Assembly (NCBI GenBank): GCA_964528755.1
Contig: CAZGWN010000026.1
Span: forward strand, 1 to 40,979
DNA from: Raineyella sp964528755
GTDB taxonomy: Bacteria; Actinomycetota; Actinomycetes; Propionibacteriales; Propionibacteriaceae
Direction of reading: 5' to 3'
Length of the DNA: 40,979 bases
A program made the translations under genes and the position numbers. Shown here in pieces: positions 18,715 to 26,281 of this stretch (position 1 is the first letter of the stretch; each line of letters begins with the position of its first letter). The notes beneath the pieces are model-generated. The model did not search any database. It worked only from the letters and a program-made list of their open reading frames with translations, and was not told where the DNA came from.

Positions 18715-18732
18715 CCGGGGGGTGGCCCCCGG
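18715..18732. terminator. GC-rich hairpin after parE
   Basis: CCGGGGG (18715-18721) pairs with CCCCCGG (18726-18732) around a GTGG loop, 4 bp after the parE stop. It is a terminator candidate for parE and also for any leftward transcript started near the iron box. Confidence 0.6.
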
Positions 18733-18869
18733 CGGAGGTCCGGATGGCAGCCCGGATCCCACCGCGCGGGGGCCGGCCCACCGCCGTCCGGGCGGAGTGT
18801 GGCTTCATCGTGCCGGTCGCCGGCGGACCCTTCGCATCGTGACGCCCGTCGGCGCTGTGTCCGGGATCA

Positions 18870-18888
18870 CCTGGTTAGGCTAACCTAA
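18870..18888. promoter_or_regulatory. DtxR/IdeR-type iron box, no gene downstream
   Basis: CCTGGTTAGGCTAACCTAA matches 16 of 19 positions of the DtxR/IdeR consensus TTAGGTTAGSCTAACCTAA; only the first three differ. The core GGTTAG-G-CTAACC is an exact inverted repeat. -10-like hexamers overlap it in both directions (TAGGCT at 18876-18881 plus; TAGCCT at 18877-18882 and TAGGTT at 18882-18887 minus). It lies between two gene 3' ends, so it does not sit at any recognised promoter. Confidence 0.75.
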
Positions 18889-18906
18889 CGTCTTCGCGCG
18901 GGCAAC

Positions 18907-19404
18907 TCAGTAACGCTGGTCCAGCCGGCCGGTGTCGACGTCGTAGTAGAATCCGCCGACGGTGACCCGGCCGGCCAGCAGCGGATGGCTGCGCAGCAGC
19001 TCGACGTCGAATCTCAGCCCGGCCTCCTGATCGGGGGTGGACCCGAGCACCATGCCGGAGATGTCGGCGCCCGTCTTCGCCCGGACCTTGTCCGCCAGGA
19101 ACCTGTCGTCGCCCGACCCCACGGCGCACCGGGAGTGGGGGATGACCAGGATCCGGTCGACATTGAGCAGGTGGACGCCGAGAATGCAGCCGGTGAGGAC
19201 GTCATGGGTGACCCGCCCGCCCGGCGAGCGCAGGATCTTCGCGTCGCCGAAGTCCAGGCCGAGCATGGCCAGCGGTACGATCCGCGAGTCCATGCAGGTG
19301 ACCGCCAGCACACCCGCGCGCGCGATCCCGTCGAATCCGCCGTGCCGGAAGGTCTCGGCATAGCGCGCATTGTTGGCCAGGATGTCGGAGAAGGCGTCGT
19401 CCAC
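18907..19404 (-). CDS. Beta-class carbonic anhydrase
   Basis: A 165-residue zinc enzyme interconverting CO2 and bicarbonate. Zinc ligands are Cys37 (in CMDSR, with Asp39 and Arg41 as the usual catalytic dyad), His90 and Cys93 (in IPHSRCAVGS). The short length and missing N-terminal arm are typical of small actinobacterial beta-CAs. GTG at 19402-19404 is the start (MDDAFSDILANNARY), with minus-strand TAAGGT 8 nt upstream. It sits between parE and parC, reads the same way as parC and may be partly read through from it. Confidence 0.92.
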   Translation of the reverse strand: MDDAFSDILANNARYAETFRHGGFDGIARAGVLAVTCMDSRIVPLAMLGLDFGDAKILRSPGGRVTHDVLTGCILGVHLLNVDRILVIPHSRCAVGSGDDRFLADKVRAKTGADISGMVLGSTPDQEAGLRFDVELLRSHPLLAGRVTVGGFYYDVDTGRLDQRY

Positions 19405-19412
19405 GGAGGATC

Positions 19413-19418
19413 ACCTTA
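19413..19418 (-). promoter_or_regulatory. -10 element TAAGGT for the carbonic anhydrase gene
   Basis: Minus-strand TAAGGT with an 8-nt gap to GTG 19404. The gap is slightly longer than at the other leaderless sites here. Confidence 0.4.
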
Positions 19419-19459
19419 CCGCGTCCGGTCAGGACCCGACCGCGTTCGGTCAGGACCCG
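19418..19459. repeat. 21-bp tandem duplication spanning the parC stop
   Basis: Two adjacent 21-bp units (19418-19438 and 19439-19459) are identical except for one C/T difference. The unit contains the parC stop (minus-strand TGA at 19450-19452). Because 21 is a multiple of three, a second in-frame TGA occurs at 19429-19431. Confidence 0.9.
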
Positions 19460-21951
19460 TCGAAGAGTGTCGGTGCCCCCGGGCCCTCGTCGCGGACCGA
19501 TCCGGCGGCATCACCGGCCGCTCGGTCCACGAAACTCCGGCTGCCCAGGGCAGCGATGGCGGCGCCGGCCGGCTGCCCGGATCCGTCCCGGCGTGGGTCG
19601 GGCTCGGGGAGCGGGACCGGCCGGCCCGCGGCGGTCGCGGCGATCGCGGGTCCCGGTCCTGCCCACGCCGCCACGAGGCGCTTCTCCTCGGCCAGGAAGC
19701 GGTGGCAGCGGACCCCCAGGGTGGCCCGCCCCTTGCCCGGGTAGCGGTCGAATCCGGTGACCTTCACCGTGTCGGAGCGGGACGGCCGCGGACCTGCCCC
19801 GGCCACGGTCACCACCTGCGAACCCGCCGGCACGACCCCGAACCACACCGCCTCGGAGGACTCCAGCCGGACCCCGGCGATCCCTCCGCCCGTGCGGCCC
19901 TGCGGGCGCACCGAAGCCACCGGGAAGTGCAGCAGGTGGGCGTCGGAGGTGATGAAGCAGGCCGCCCCTTCCGCCGGGCCACCCAGCCAGGTCGCCCCGA
20001 CGACGTCATCGTCGTCGGCGAGCCGGATCACCTCCCACTCCGGCTTGGCGAGTACCTCCGGGCGGACCACCTTGACCACCCCGTGCCGGGTGCCCAAGGC
20101 GAGCCCGGGGACGTCCTCGCGCAACGGGACCAGGGAGAGCAGCCGTTCGCCCTCGGCGAGCGACAACAGCTCGACGGCCGGCGAACCACCCGCCAGGGTG
20201 GGCGCGGAGGCGGTCGGCGGCAGGGTCGGCAGGTCGAGCACCGGCAGCCGGACCAGCCGCCCCCGTGAGGTCACGGCCCCGACCTCGGAGCGGGCCGTGG
20301 TCGCGAGGCGACAGGCCAGGACGTCGTGGGACGTCCGCCGCCCCTCGGTGGGCAGCGGTTCGAGGCCGGATGTCCGGGCCAGCAGGCCGTCGGCGGAGGC
20401 GAGCACCCAGCACGGATCGTCGGGGATCTCCAGCGGGGCGCCGGCCGTGGTCACCCCGGAGGCCGAGAGCAGGACGGTCCTGCGCGGGTCCCCGTGCTGG
20501 TCGGCCACGGCGGCCAGCTCCTCGCCGACCACCTCGCGCAACCGGTCGTCGGAGTCGATGATCGCGGTCAGCGCGGCGATCCTCTCCTGCAGGGTGCCGC
20601 GTTCGGATTCCAACTCGATCCGGGAGAACTTCGTCAGTCGGCGCAACTGCATGTCGAGGATGTAGGTCGCCTGCGCCTCGGAGAGCGAGAAGGCCTCGAT
20701 CAGCCCGGCCCGGGCCGCCGCCGCGTCGTCCGAGCCGCGGATGATCGCCACCACCCGGTCGATGTCGGCGATGGCGATGAGCATGCCCTCGACCAGGTGC
20801 AGCCGCTCCTCGGCCCGCGCCCGCTGGAACTGCGAGCGGCGCAGCGTCACCGACAGTCGGTGCTCGAGATAGACCTGCAGCGCCTCGACCAGCCCCAGCG
20901 TCCGAGGCTGACCGTCGACGAGGGCGACCATGTTGATGCCGAAGGAATCCTCCATCTTCGTCCGGCGACAGAGCTGCTCCAGGATCGCCTCCGGATGGAA
21001 GCCGTTCTTCACCTCGATCACCAGCCGGGTGTGGTGCTCCAGGTCGGAGAGGTCCTTGACGTCGGCGATGCCCTGCAGCTTCTTGCCCTGGACGAGGACC
21101 TTGATCTGCTCCATGATCTTCTCCGGCCCGACCATGTAGGGCAGCTCGTGGACGACGATCCCGCGACGCCGGGCGGTGATCTGCTCGATGGTCGCGTTGG
21201 CCCGGATCCGCAGGATGCCACGGCCCGTCTCGTACGCGTCGCGGACGCCGCCCAGTCCGATGATCGTGCCGCCGGAGGGGAAGTCGGGCCCGGGTACGAA
21301 CCGCATCAGGGTGTCCAGGTCGGCGTCGGGGTGGCGCAGCAGATGGCGCAGCGCGCCGACCACCTCGACCAGATTGTGCGGGGGGATGTTGGTCGCCATC
21401 CCCACGGCGATCCCGCTGGCCCCGTTGACGAGCATGTTGGGGAAGCTCGCCGGCAGCACCGCCGGCTCGGTCTCGTGGCCGTCGTAGTTGGGCCGGAAGT
21501 CGACGGTGTCCTCACCCAGGCCGGCCGTCATCGCCAGGGCGGCGGGCGCCATCCGGCACTCGGTGTAGCGCATCGCGGCCGGGCCCGCGTCCAGCGAGCC
21601 GAAGTTGCCGTGCGGGTCGATCATCGGCAGGCGCATCGCCCACGGCTGGCCCATCCGTACCAGCGCGTCGTAGATGGCGCCGTCACCGTGCGGGTGGTAT
21701 TTGCCCATCACCTCGCCGACCACCCGGGCGCACTTGACGTGGGCCCGGTCGGGGCCGAGGCCCATCTCGGACATCGAGTAGAGGATCCGTCGCTGGACCG
21801 GCTTCAACCCGTCGCGGGCGTCGGGCAGGGCGCGGGCGTAGATCACCGAATACGCGTACTCCAGGTAGGACGACTGCATCTCGTCGGAGACGTCCACGTC
21901 GATGACATGTTCCTCGAAGTCGTCGTCGACGGTCGTCCTGCGACGTGCCAT
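19450..21951 (-). CDS. parC: DNA topoisomerase IV subunit A (ParC; GyrA-like)
   Basis: An 833-residue DNA breakage-rejoining subunit of type IIA topoisomerase. The N-terminal winged helix holds ARALPDARDGLKPVQRRILY, KYHPHGDGAIYDALVRM and the catalytic Tyr129 in AAMRYTECRM. A tower and coiled coil follow, with the DNA-gate region ILDMQLRRLTKFSRIELE near residue 450. The C-terminal beta-pinwheel includes a GyrA-box-like RPQGRTGGGIAGVRL. The residue equal to E. coli ParC Ser80/GyrA Ser83 is Gly91, while the Asp87 equivalent (Asp95) is kept. ATG 21949-21951 lies 3 nt after the App1 gene stop, with AAAGGTGA as a ribosome binding site overlapping that stop, so the two are coupled. Confidence 0.94.
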   Translation of the reverse strand: MARRRTTVDDDFEEHVIDVDVSDEMQSSYLEYAYSVIYARALPDARDGLKPVQRRILYSMSEMGLGPDRAHVKCARVVGEVMGKYHPHGDGAIYDALVRMGQPWAMRLPMIDPHGNFGSLDAGPAAMRYTECRMAPAALAMTAGLGEDTVDFRPNYDGHETEPAVLPASFPNMLVNGASGIAVGMATNIPPHNLVEVVGALRHLLRHPDADLDTLMRFVPGPDFPSGGTIIGLGGVRDAYETGRGILRIRANATIEQITARRRGIVVHELPYMVGPEKIMEQIKVLVQGKKLQGIADVKDLSDLEHHTRLVIEVKNGFHPEAILEQLCRRTKMEDSFGINMVALVDGQPRTLGLVEALQVYLEHRLSVTLRRSQFQRARAEERLHLVEGMLIAIADIDRVVAIIRGSDDAAAARAGLIEAFSLSEAQATYILDMQLRRLTKFSRIELESERGTLQERIAALTAIIDSDDRLREVVGEELAAVADQHGDPRRTVLLSASGVTTAGAPLEIPDDPCWVLASADGLLARTSGLEPLPTEGRRTSHDVLACRLATTARSEVGAVTSRGRLVRLPVLDLPTLPPTASAPTLAGGSPAVELLSLAEGERLLSLVPLREDVPGLALGTRHGVVKVVRPEVLAKPEWEVIRLADDDDVVGATWLGGPAEGAACFITSDAHLLHFPVASVRPQGRTGGGIAGVRLESSEAVWFGVVPAGSQVVTVAGAGPRPSRSDTVKVTGFDRYPGKGRATLGVRCHRFLAEEKRLVAAWAGPGPAIAATAAGRPVPLPEPDPRRDGSGQPAGAAIAALGSRSFVDRAAGDAAGSVRDEGPGAPTLFDGS

Positions 21952-21954
21952 GGG

Positions 21955-22992
21955 TCACCTTTCCTTGTCGGCAAGTACGTGTTCGAGCTGCGGGAGCAGT
22001 TGCCATCCGTCGGTGCCGACCACCCACGGGACGGAGTGGCGGCGGTCCAGCTGGTGGCTCTCCAGGGAACCGACCGTGCCGTGGGCGAGCATCTGCTCGG
22101 CGCTGGAGAGGGTCCGGATCGCCACGGCCCGCACCCGATCCGGGTAGCGGCGGGTGAACTCACTGTAGATGGTCGGGTCGTGCTGCCCGTCGTCGCCGAC
22201 CAGCACCCAGCGGATGTCGGGGAAGTCCTCGGCCAGCCGGTGCAGCTCGTGTTCCTTGTGTTCGCGGCCCGAGCGGAACCACCCGGTGTTCGTCGGCCCC
22301 CAGTCGGTGAGCAGCATCGCGCCCAGCGGGAAGCGGCGGTGCCGGACGAATCGGGTCAGCGTCGGCTGGGTGTTCCAGGCCCCCGTCGAGACGAAGATCA
22401 GCGGCGCCCCCGGGTGGCGGGCGAGCAGTGCGCGGTACAGCTCGGCCATCCCCGGGACCGGTTGGCGGGCCGACTCGTGGATGACGAAGGAGTTCCAGGC
22501 CGCCAGCAGGAGCCGTGGCAGCATGGTCGAGATGATGGTGTCGTCGATGTCGGACACGATGCCGAAGGTCTCGCCGCGATCCACCACCTGGATCAGGCCG
22601 CGGCTGGACCGGCCGGTCAGGGTCGACACCTCGATCTCCCGCCACCCCGGCGCGAGGCCCGCGTTCGCCAGCCGGACGTCGACGTAGCCGGACCGGTCGG
22701 TGGGCACCTCCACCGGCTCGGCCCCCAGCCGGACCCGGACCACGCCGTGGACGACCGGCGTGGTGAAGAGGAAATTGCGCCAGCCACGGCGGCGCAGGAG
22801 CTCGCGGCCGACGATGCCGGCCTGGGAACGCGGCGGGACAAGGATGAGCCGCGCCAGCACGCGGACGAATTCCGGGCTTCCATAGCCGGTGTAGACCAGT
22901 ACCCTCTCCCGCCAGCCGAGACGCCGGAGCACGCCCCCCAGGAACCTGTTCACCGCCTCCTCGAGCCGGGCGGCGAAGAAGGGTCGCGACAT
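21955..22992 (-). CDS. App1-family (DUF2183) phosphatase
   Basis: A 345-residue protein with the APP1 phosphatidate-phosphatase catalytic domain. The HAD-like DxDxT motif is DIDDT (residues 148-152) after ETFGIVS, followed by FVSTGAWNTQPTLTRFV, the basic RFPLGAMLLTDWG and VLVGDDGQHDPTIYSE, all family marks. Bacterial members are presumed lipid phosphatases, with substrate unproven. An N-terminal part of about 130 residues precedes it and shows no signal peptide. ATG 22990-22992 (MSRPFFAARL) is preceded by TAGTGT with a 7-nt gap, ruling out the longer open frame upstream. It is the first gene of an operon with parC. Confidence 0.88.
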   Translation of the reverse strand: MSRPFFAARLEEAVNRFLGGVLRRLGWRERVLVYTGYGSPEFVRVLARLILVPPRSQAGIVGRELLRRRGWRNFLFTTPVVHGVVRVRLGAEPVEVPTDRSGYVDVRLANAGLAPGWREIEVSTLTGRSSRGLIQVVDRGETFGIVSDIDDTIISTMLPRLLLAAWNSFVIHESARQPVPGMAELYRALLARHPGAPLIFVSTGAWNTQPTLTRFVRHRRFPLGAMLLTDWGPTNTGWFRSGREHKEHELHRLAEDFPDIRWVLVGDDGQHDPTIYSEFTRRYPDRVRAVAIRTLSSAEQMLAHGTVGSLESHQLDRRHSVPWVVGTDGWQLLPQLEHVLADKER

Positions 22993-22999
22993 GCCCCCG

Positions 23000-23005
23000 A
23001 CACTA
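23000..23005 (-). promoter_or_regulatory. -10 element TAGTGT for the App1-parC genes (leaderless)
   Basis: Minus-strand TAGTGT ends 7 nt before ATG 22992, with no ribosome binding site. Confidence 0.6.
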
Positions 23006-23066
23006 CACACCCGGGGTCGTCCCGGGCGTTCCGGCGCAGGGGCGGACGTGTGGGAGGATGGGCGCC

Positions 23067-23675
23067 GTGATGAGACCGGATCCCACCTCGCTGACCGAAG
23101 CCCTGGACGCCGCAATCGAGGCGTGCGGCTACTTCCCGGCGCTGGTCCAGGACAGTGTCCGGCTGTCCCTGGGCGCCGAGCCGGTGGTGTCCTTCGCCGT
23201 CCAGCACGAGCCGACCATCACCCCCGACGGCATCCACCGGCATCTGACGGTCGCCGTTCTCACCCCGACCCGCCTGGTCATCAACCACACCGATGACGCC
23301 GAGTCGGGGGTCGGCGCCGAGTCGGGCGAGGCGGCCGTCCCCGGTCCGCAGGCGGCGTCGACCAGCGAGGTGGTCGCGCTGGGCCGGATCGTGTCGGTGT
23401 CGATGAGCCGCATCATCGGCGACCCGGCCCACTACCGTCCGTACGCCGGTGGACTGCAGGAGGTGTTGCTGACGGTGGCCTGGGGCTTCGCGTCCCGGGT
23501 CGAGCTCGAGCCGGCCACCTGCGGTGACCCGTCGTGCGAGGCCGACCACGGGCTGAGCGGTCAACTCGTCGGCGACGACCTGGTGATGCGGATGAGCGCG
23601 GAGGCCGACGGCGCCGCCGCGGTCGACCGGCTGGTCGAGTTCGGCGTCGCGCTGCAGCGGCGTACCGGACGGTGA
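23067..23675 (+). CDS. DUF5998 family protein
   Basis: A protein of about 203 residues of a conserved actinobacterial family of unknown function (DUF5998). Family marks are EACGYFPALVQDSVRLSLGAEPVVSF near the start, RHLTVAVLTPTRLVINHTDD, SRIIGDP, and the cysteine motif ATCGDPSCEADHG (about residues 148-160). Three in-frame starts exist: ATG 23058, GTG 23067 and ATG 23070. GTG 23067 is preferred because GGAGG (23053-23057) lies 9 nt upstream. The start is uncertain by up to three codons. It begins an operon with the phosphodiesterase and thymidine kinase genes, an order also seen in Streptomyces near sepH. Confidence 0.78.
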   Translation: MMRPDPTSLTEALDAAIEACGYFPALVQDSVRLSLGAEPVVSFAVQHEPTITPDGIHRHLTVAVLTPTRLVINHTDDAESGVGAESGEAAVPGPQAASTSEVVALGRIVSVSMSRIIGDPAHYRPYAGGLQEVLLTVAWGFASRVELEPATCGDPSCEADHGLSGQLVGDDLVMRMSAEADGAAAVDRLVEFGVALQRRTGR

Positions 23676-23679
23676 CCGG

Positions 23680-24798
23680 ATGCCGGTGCGCCCCGATGTG
23701 GTCCTGCCCGACTACGGGCACTCGACGCTCGCCGACCTGCTGCCGGCCATCGGCGCCCACCTCGGCCTGGCCGGCCCCGATCCTCTCGGCCTCCCGGAGG
23801 GAAACCGGTGGGTCGTCCTGCTGGTCGACGGGCTCGGCGCGCGCCAATTGGCCGCGCACGCCGCCCACGCCCCCTTCCTGTCCGGGGCGACCCGGCAACT
23901 GACCGCGGGTGTGCCGTCGACGACCGTGACCAGCCTGACCAGCCTCGGCACCGCCCTCCCGCCGGGACGGCACGGCATGGTCGGTTACACGTGGCGCGAC
24001 CCCTCCGACGGGTCGCTGGTCAACCTGCTCCACTGGCCCCAGGAGGCCGACGTCAGCGGGCTCGATGCCCCGCCGACGTACCTGGCCCGGCTGGCCGCCG
24101 ACGGCATCGCCGTCGGCGCGGTCACCGTCGGGCAGTTCGTCGGCTCGGCGCTGAGCCGGGTGGCGCTGTCGGGTCCGGTCTGCTATCCGTTCCCCGACGA
24201 GACCGACGAGGACCGGCGGATCGCCGAGACGGTCCGGGCGGCGACGGCGGGGGAGCGGACCGTCGTCTACGCGTACGAGCGGGAACTCGACCACACCGGC
24301 CACGAGCAGGGCGTCGATTCGCCCGCCTGGCGCGCCCAGTTGCGCCGGATCGACGCGATGGCCGAGCGGTTGCGCGACGAGTTGCCCGACGATGTCCGGC
24401 TGGTGGTCACCGGCGATCACGGGATGGTCGACATCCCGCCCTCCCACCTGCTGGTCGTCGAGGACACCCCCGCGCTGTCCCGCGGCGTCCGCGCGGTCGC
24501 CGGCGAAGGCCGGTTCCGCCACGCCTGGGCCGAGCCCGGCCTGGTCGACGAGGTCGCCGACCGGTGGCGTACGGAGCTGGCCGACCGTGCGGTCGTGATG
24601 ACCCGGGCCGAGGCGGTGGCCGCCGGTTGGTACGGGCCGGTGGATGCCCACGTGCTGGGGCGGTACGGCGACCTGGTCGCCGCCTCCCTCGGTGACTGGG
24701 CGGTGGTCACCTCGACGATGCCCGGGGAGGCACGGCTGGTCGGCATGCACGGGTCCCTGACGGCGGCGGAGATGTGCGTGCCGCTCCTGGTGGTCTGA
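23680..24798 (+). CDS. Alkaline phosphatase/nucleotide pyrophosphatase superfamily protein
   Basis: A 372-residue metal-dependent phosphodiesterase-like enzyme of the type I phosphodiesterase/NPP group. The two-metal site is visible: Asp50 (VVLLVDGLG), the nucleophile Thr in VPSTTVTSLTSLGT (about 81-82), YERELDHTGHEQG (about 205-217), VTGDHGMVD (about 246-254) and GMHGSLTAAEMCVPLLV at the C-terminus. No signal peptide is seen, so it acts in the cytoplasm, and its substrate is unknown. ATG 23680 follows the DUF5998 stop by 4 nt with a weak ribosome binding site. Thymidine kinase follows after 6 nt, giving a likely nucleotide-metabolism operon. Confidence 0.88.
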   Translation: MPVRPDVVLPDYGHSTLADLLPAIGAHLGLAGPDPLGLPEGNRWVVLLVDGLGARQLAAHAAHAPFLSGATRQLTAGVPSTTVTSLTSLGTALPPGRHGMVGYTWRDPSDGSLVNLLHWPQEADVSGLDAPPTYLARLAADGIAVGAVTVGQFVGSALSRVALSGPVCYPFPDETDEDRRIAETVRAATAGERTVVYAYERELDHTGHEQGVDSPAWRAQLRRIDAMAERLRDELPDDVRLVVTGDHGMVDIPPSHLLVVEDTPALSRGVRAVAGEGRFRHAWAEPGLVDEVADRWRTELADRAVVMTRAEAVAAGWYGPVDAHVLGRYGDLVAASLGDWAVVTSTMPGEARLVGMHGSLTAAEMCVPLLVV

Positions 24799-24804
24799 GG
24801 AGAG

Positions 24805-25488
24805 ATGGCCCGAGTGGGTGAATTGGTGTTCTTCACCGGCCCGATGCAGTCCGGCAAGTCGACGCTGGCGCTGCAGATGGACTACACGATGTCGGCCGGT
24901 GGACGCCGCGGTCGGGTGTTCACCTGCGACGACCGGTCCGGGAGGCCGGTGGTGACGTCCCGGCTGGGGCTGCGGCGGGACGCCGTGGAGGTGACCGACG
25001 CGTTCGACTTCTGGCACCATGTCGTCGCGGCGCTCACCGGCGGTGAACGGCTGGAGTACCTCATCTGCGACGAGGCCCAGTTCTATCGGCCCGAGCATGT
25101 CGACCAGCTCGCCCGGATCGTCGACGACCTCGGCCTGGACGTCTACGCCTTCGGTCTGCTGACCGACTTCCGGACCCGGATCTTCCCCGGGTCACGCCGG
25201 CTCGTCGAGCTGGCCGACCGCCTGGAGACCCTTCAGGTGGCGCCGCTGTGTTGGTGTGGGGCCCGGGGCACGACGAATGCCCGGACCGTCGACGGCTACC
25301 TGGTCACCGAGGGCGACCAGCGCCTCGTCGGCGACGTCGGGTCGGGCACGGCAGAGGGCGCGGGCGGCCCCGTGGTCGGCTACGAGGTGCTGTGCCGCAA
25401 GCATCACCGCACCCGGATCACCCGCAAGGTCGCCTCGGCCTCGACCGCCGAGCCGTTGCCGATGTCGGGACCCGACCTGTTGGGGTGA
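24805..25488 (+). CDS. tdk: Thymidine kinase (type II)
   Basis: A 227-residue salvage kinase that phosphorylates thymidine with ATP. Walker A is GPMQSGKST (about 12-20), the metal/Walker B motif is LICDEAQFY (about 88-96) and the lasso loop includes GYLVTEGDQ (about 170). The zinc site is formed by the pairs CWCG and LCRKHHR. ATG 24805 is preceded by GAGGAGAG. The C-terminal tail after RITRKVAS is low in conservation. The stop codon TGA directly abuts the sepH stop on the other strand (TGATCA at 25486-25491), so there is no space for a terminator. Confidence 0.94.
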   Translation: MARVGELVFFTGPMQSGKSTLALQMDYTMSAGGRRGRVFTCDDRSGRPVVTSRLGLRRDAVEVTDAFDFWHHVVAALTGGERLEYLICDEAQFYRPEHVDQLARIVDDLGLDVYAFGLLTDFRTRIFPGSRRLVELADRLETLQVAPLCWCGARGTTNARTVDGYLVTEGDQRLVGDVGSGTAEGAGGPVVGYEVLCRKHHRTRITRKVASASTAEPLPMSGPDLLG

Positions 25489-26217
25489 TCATGAGTCGCG
25501 GTGTTCGCCGAAGACGATCTCGTCCCAACTGGGCACCTGGGCGCGCTTCTTCGAGTTCTTCGGGCGGCGGCGCGGTGCGGGGCGGTCGTCGTCGACCAGC
25601 GGCGGCTGGTCGGGCTCTCGGCGGTCCCGGCCGTCCGCGTCGCGGTCCATGCTGTCACGCAGCGCCCGGATGGTGTCCTCATAGCCGGCCACGGTCTCCT
25701 CGTAGCGCGACATCATCTCGTGCAGCACCTGCACCTCGCTGGTCGGCTCGTCGTCGTCCAGCTCCAGGGTCGGCTCGGCCTCCTCGTCGACCGGCGGCAG
25801 AGGCGTCTCGCCGATCATCCATCGGGCGTCGGGGTTCGCCGCGACGGAGAAGCGGCCGGTGACGTCGAAGTTGAAGACCCCGACCCGGGTGGTGTCCCCG
25901 TCGGCGACCGTGGCGCTGACCTGCCAGCGGCGGCGCTCGACCCGGACCGCGTCCCAGCGGAGCGCCGGCTCCACACCGCGGGCCCGCAGCTCCTCGGTGA
26001 TCACCGCCTCCAGGCCGCGCTGGGCCGGGCTGTCGCCGGCGCGGCGGACGTGCGCGGTGCGGGCCAGGTCGGTGATGTGCTCGCGCTCGGCGAGGATGGG
26101 CACGGCGAAACCCTCGATCTCCTCGGGTGTGACGCCGGCCTCGGCAGCGACATCGGCCACGCCGGCCCCGGACCGCAGACGGTCCTGGATCTCCCGCGGG
26201 GTCAGAGCGCTGTCCAT
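25489..26217 (-). CDS. sepH: Septation protein SepH, N-terminally short form
   Basis: A 242-residue FtsZ-binding cell division regulator of the DUF3071 family. The helix-turn-helix is TPREIQDRLRSGAGVADVAAEAGVTPEEIEGFAVPILAERE (about residues 6-47), followed by the W-rich part AVRVERRRWQVSATV, a coiled stretch (HEMMSRYEETVAGYEDTIRALRDSM, about 160-185), a basic disordered linker and the conserved C-terminal RAQVPSWDEIVFG. Streptomyces SepH, as I recall it, has about 60 residues before the HTH that are absent here. ATG 26215-26217 is set by minus-strand TATGTT 7 nt upstream; the longer reading (MFFGMDS) would place the start within the -10. It is divergent from hemH. Confidence 0.87.
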   Translation of the reverse strand: MDSALTPREIQDRLRSGAGVADVAAEAGVTPEEIEGFAVPILAEREHITDLARTAHVRRAGDSPAQRGLEAVITEELRARGVEPALRWDAVRVERRRWQVSATVADGDTTRVGVFNFDVTGRFSVAANPDARWMIGETPLPPVDEEAEPTLELDDDEPTSEVQVLHEMMSRYEETVAGYEDTIRALRDSMDRDADGRDRREPDQPPLVDDDRPAPRRRPKNSKKRAQVPSWDEIVFGEHRDS

Positions 26218-26224
26218 GCCGAAA

Positions 26225-26230
26225 AACATA
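26225..26230 (-). promoter_or_regulatory. -10 element TATGTT for sepH (leaderless)
   Basis: Minus-strand TATGTT with a 7-nt gap to ATG 26217, part of a 64-bp divergent promoter region shared with hemH. Confidence 0.55.
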
Positions 26231-26269
26231 CCGCGGTGGCCATTCCTGCCCCCAGCCGAACTCTCAACC

Positions 26270-26275
26270 TAAGAT
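26270..26275 (+). promoter_or_regulatory. -10 element TAAGAT for hemH (leaderless)
   Basis: TAAGAT ends 6 nt before GTG 26282, with no ribosome binding site. The preceding bases contain AACCTAAG, only half of an iron box. Confidence 0.6.
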
Positions 26276-26281
26276 CACGGA

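Noticed and set aside
20326..23070. 914-codon open frame antisense to parC and the App1 gene
   Set aside because: It is a GC-skew shadow. The opposite strand encodes complete, motif-bearing ParC and App1 proteins, and the translation is low-complexity with no domain.
26261..26279. Iron box upstream of hemH (AACCTAAG, read as TTAGGTT on the minus strand)
   Set aside because: Only one half-site agrees with the DtxR consensus and the other half does not match, so it is not called.
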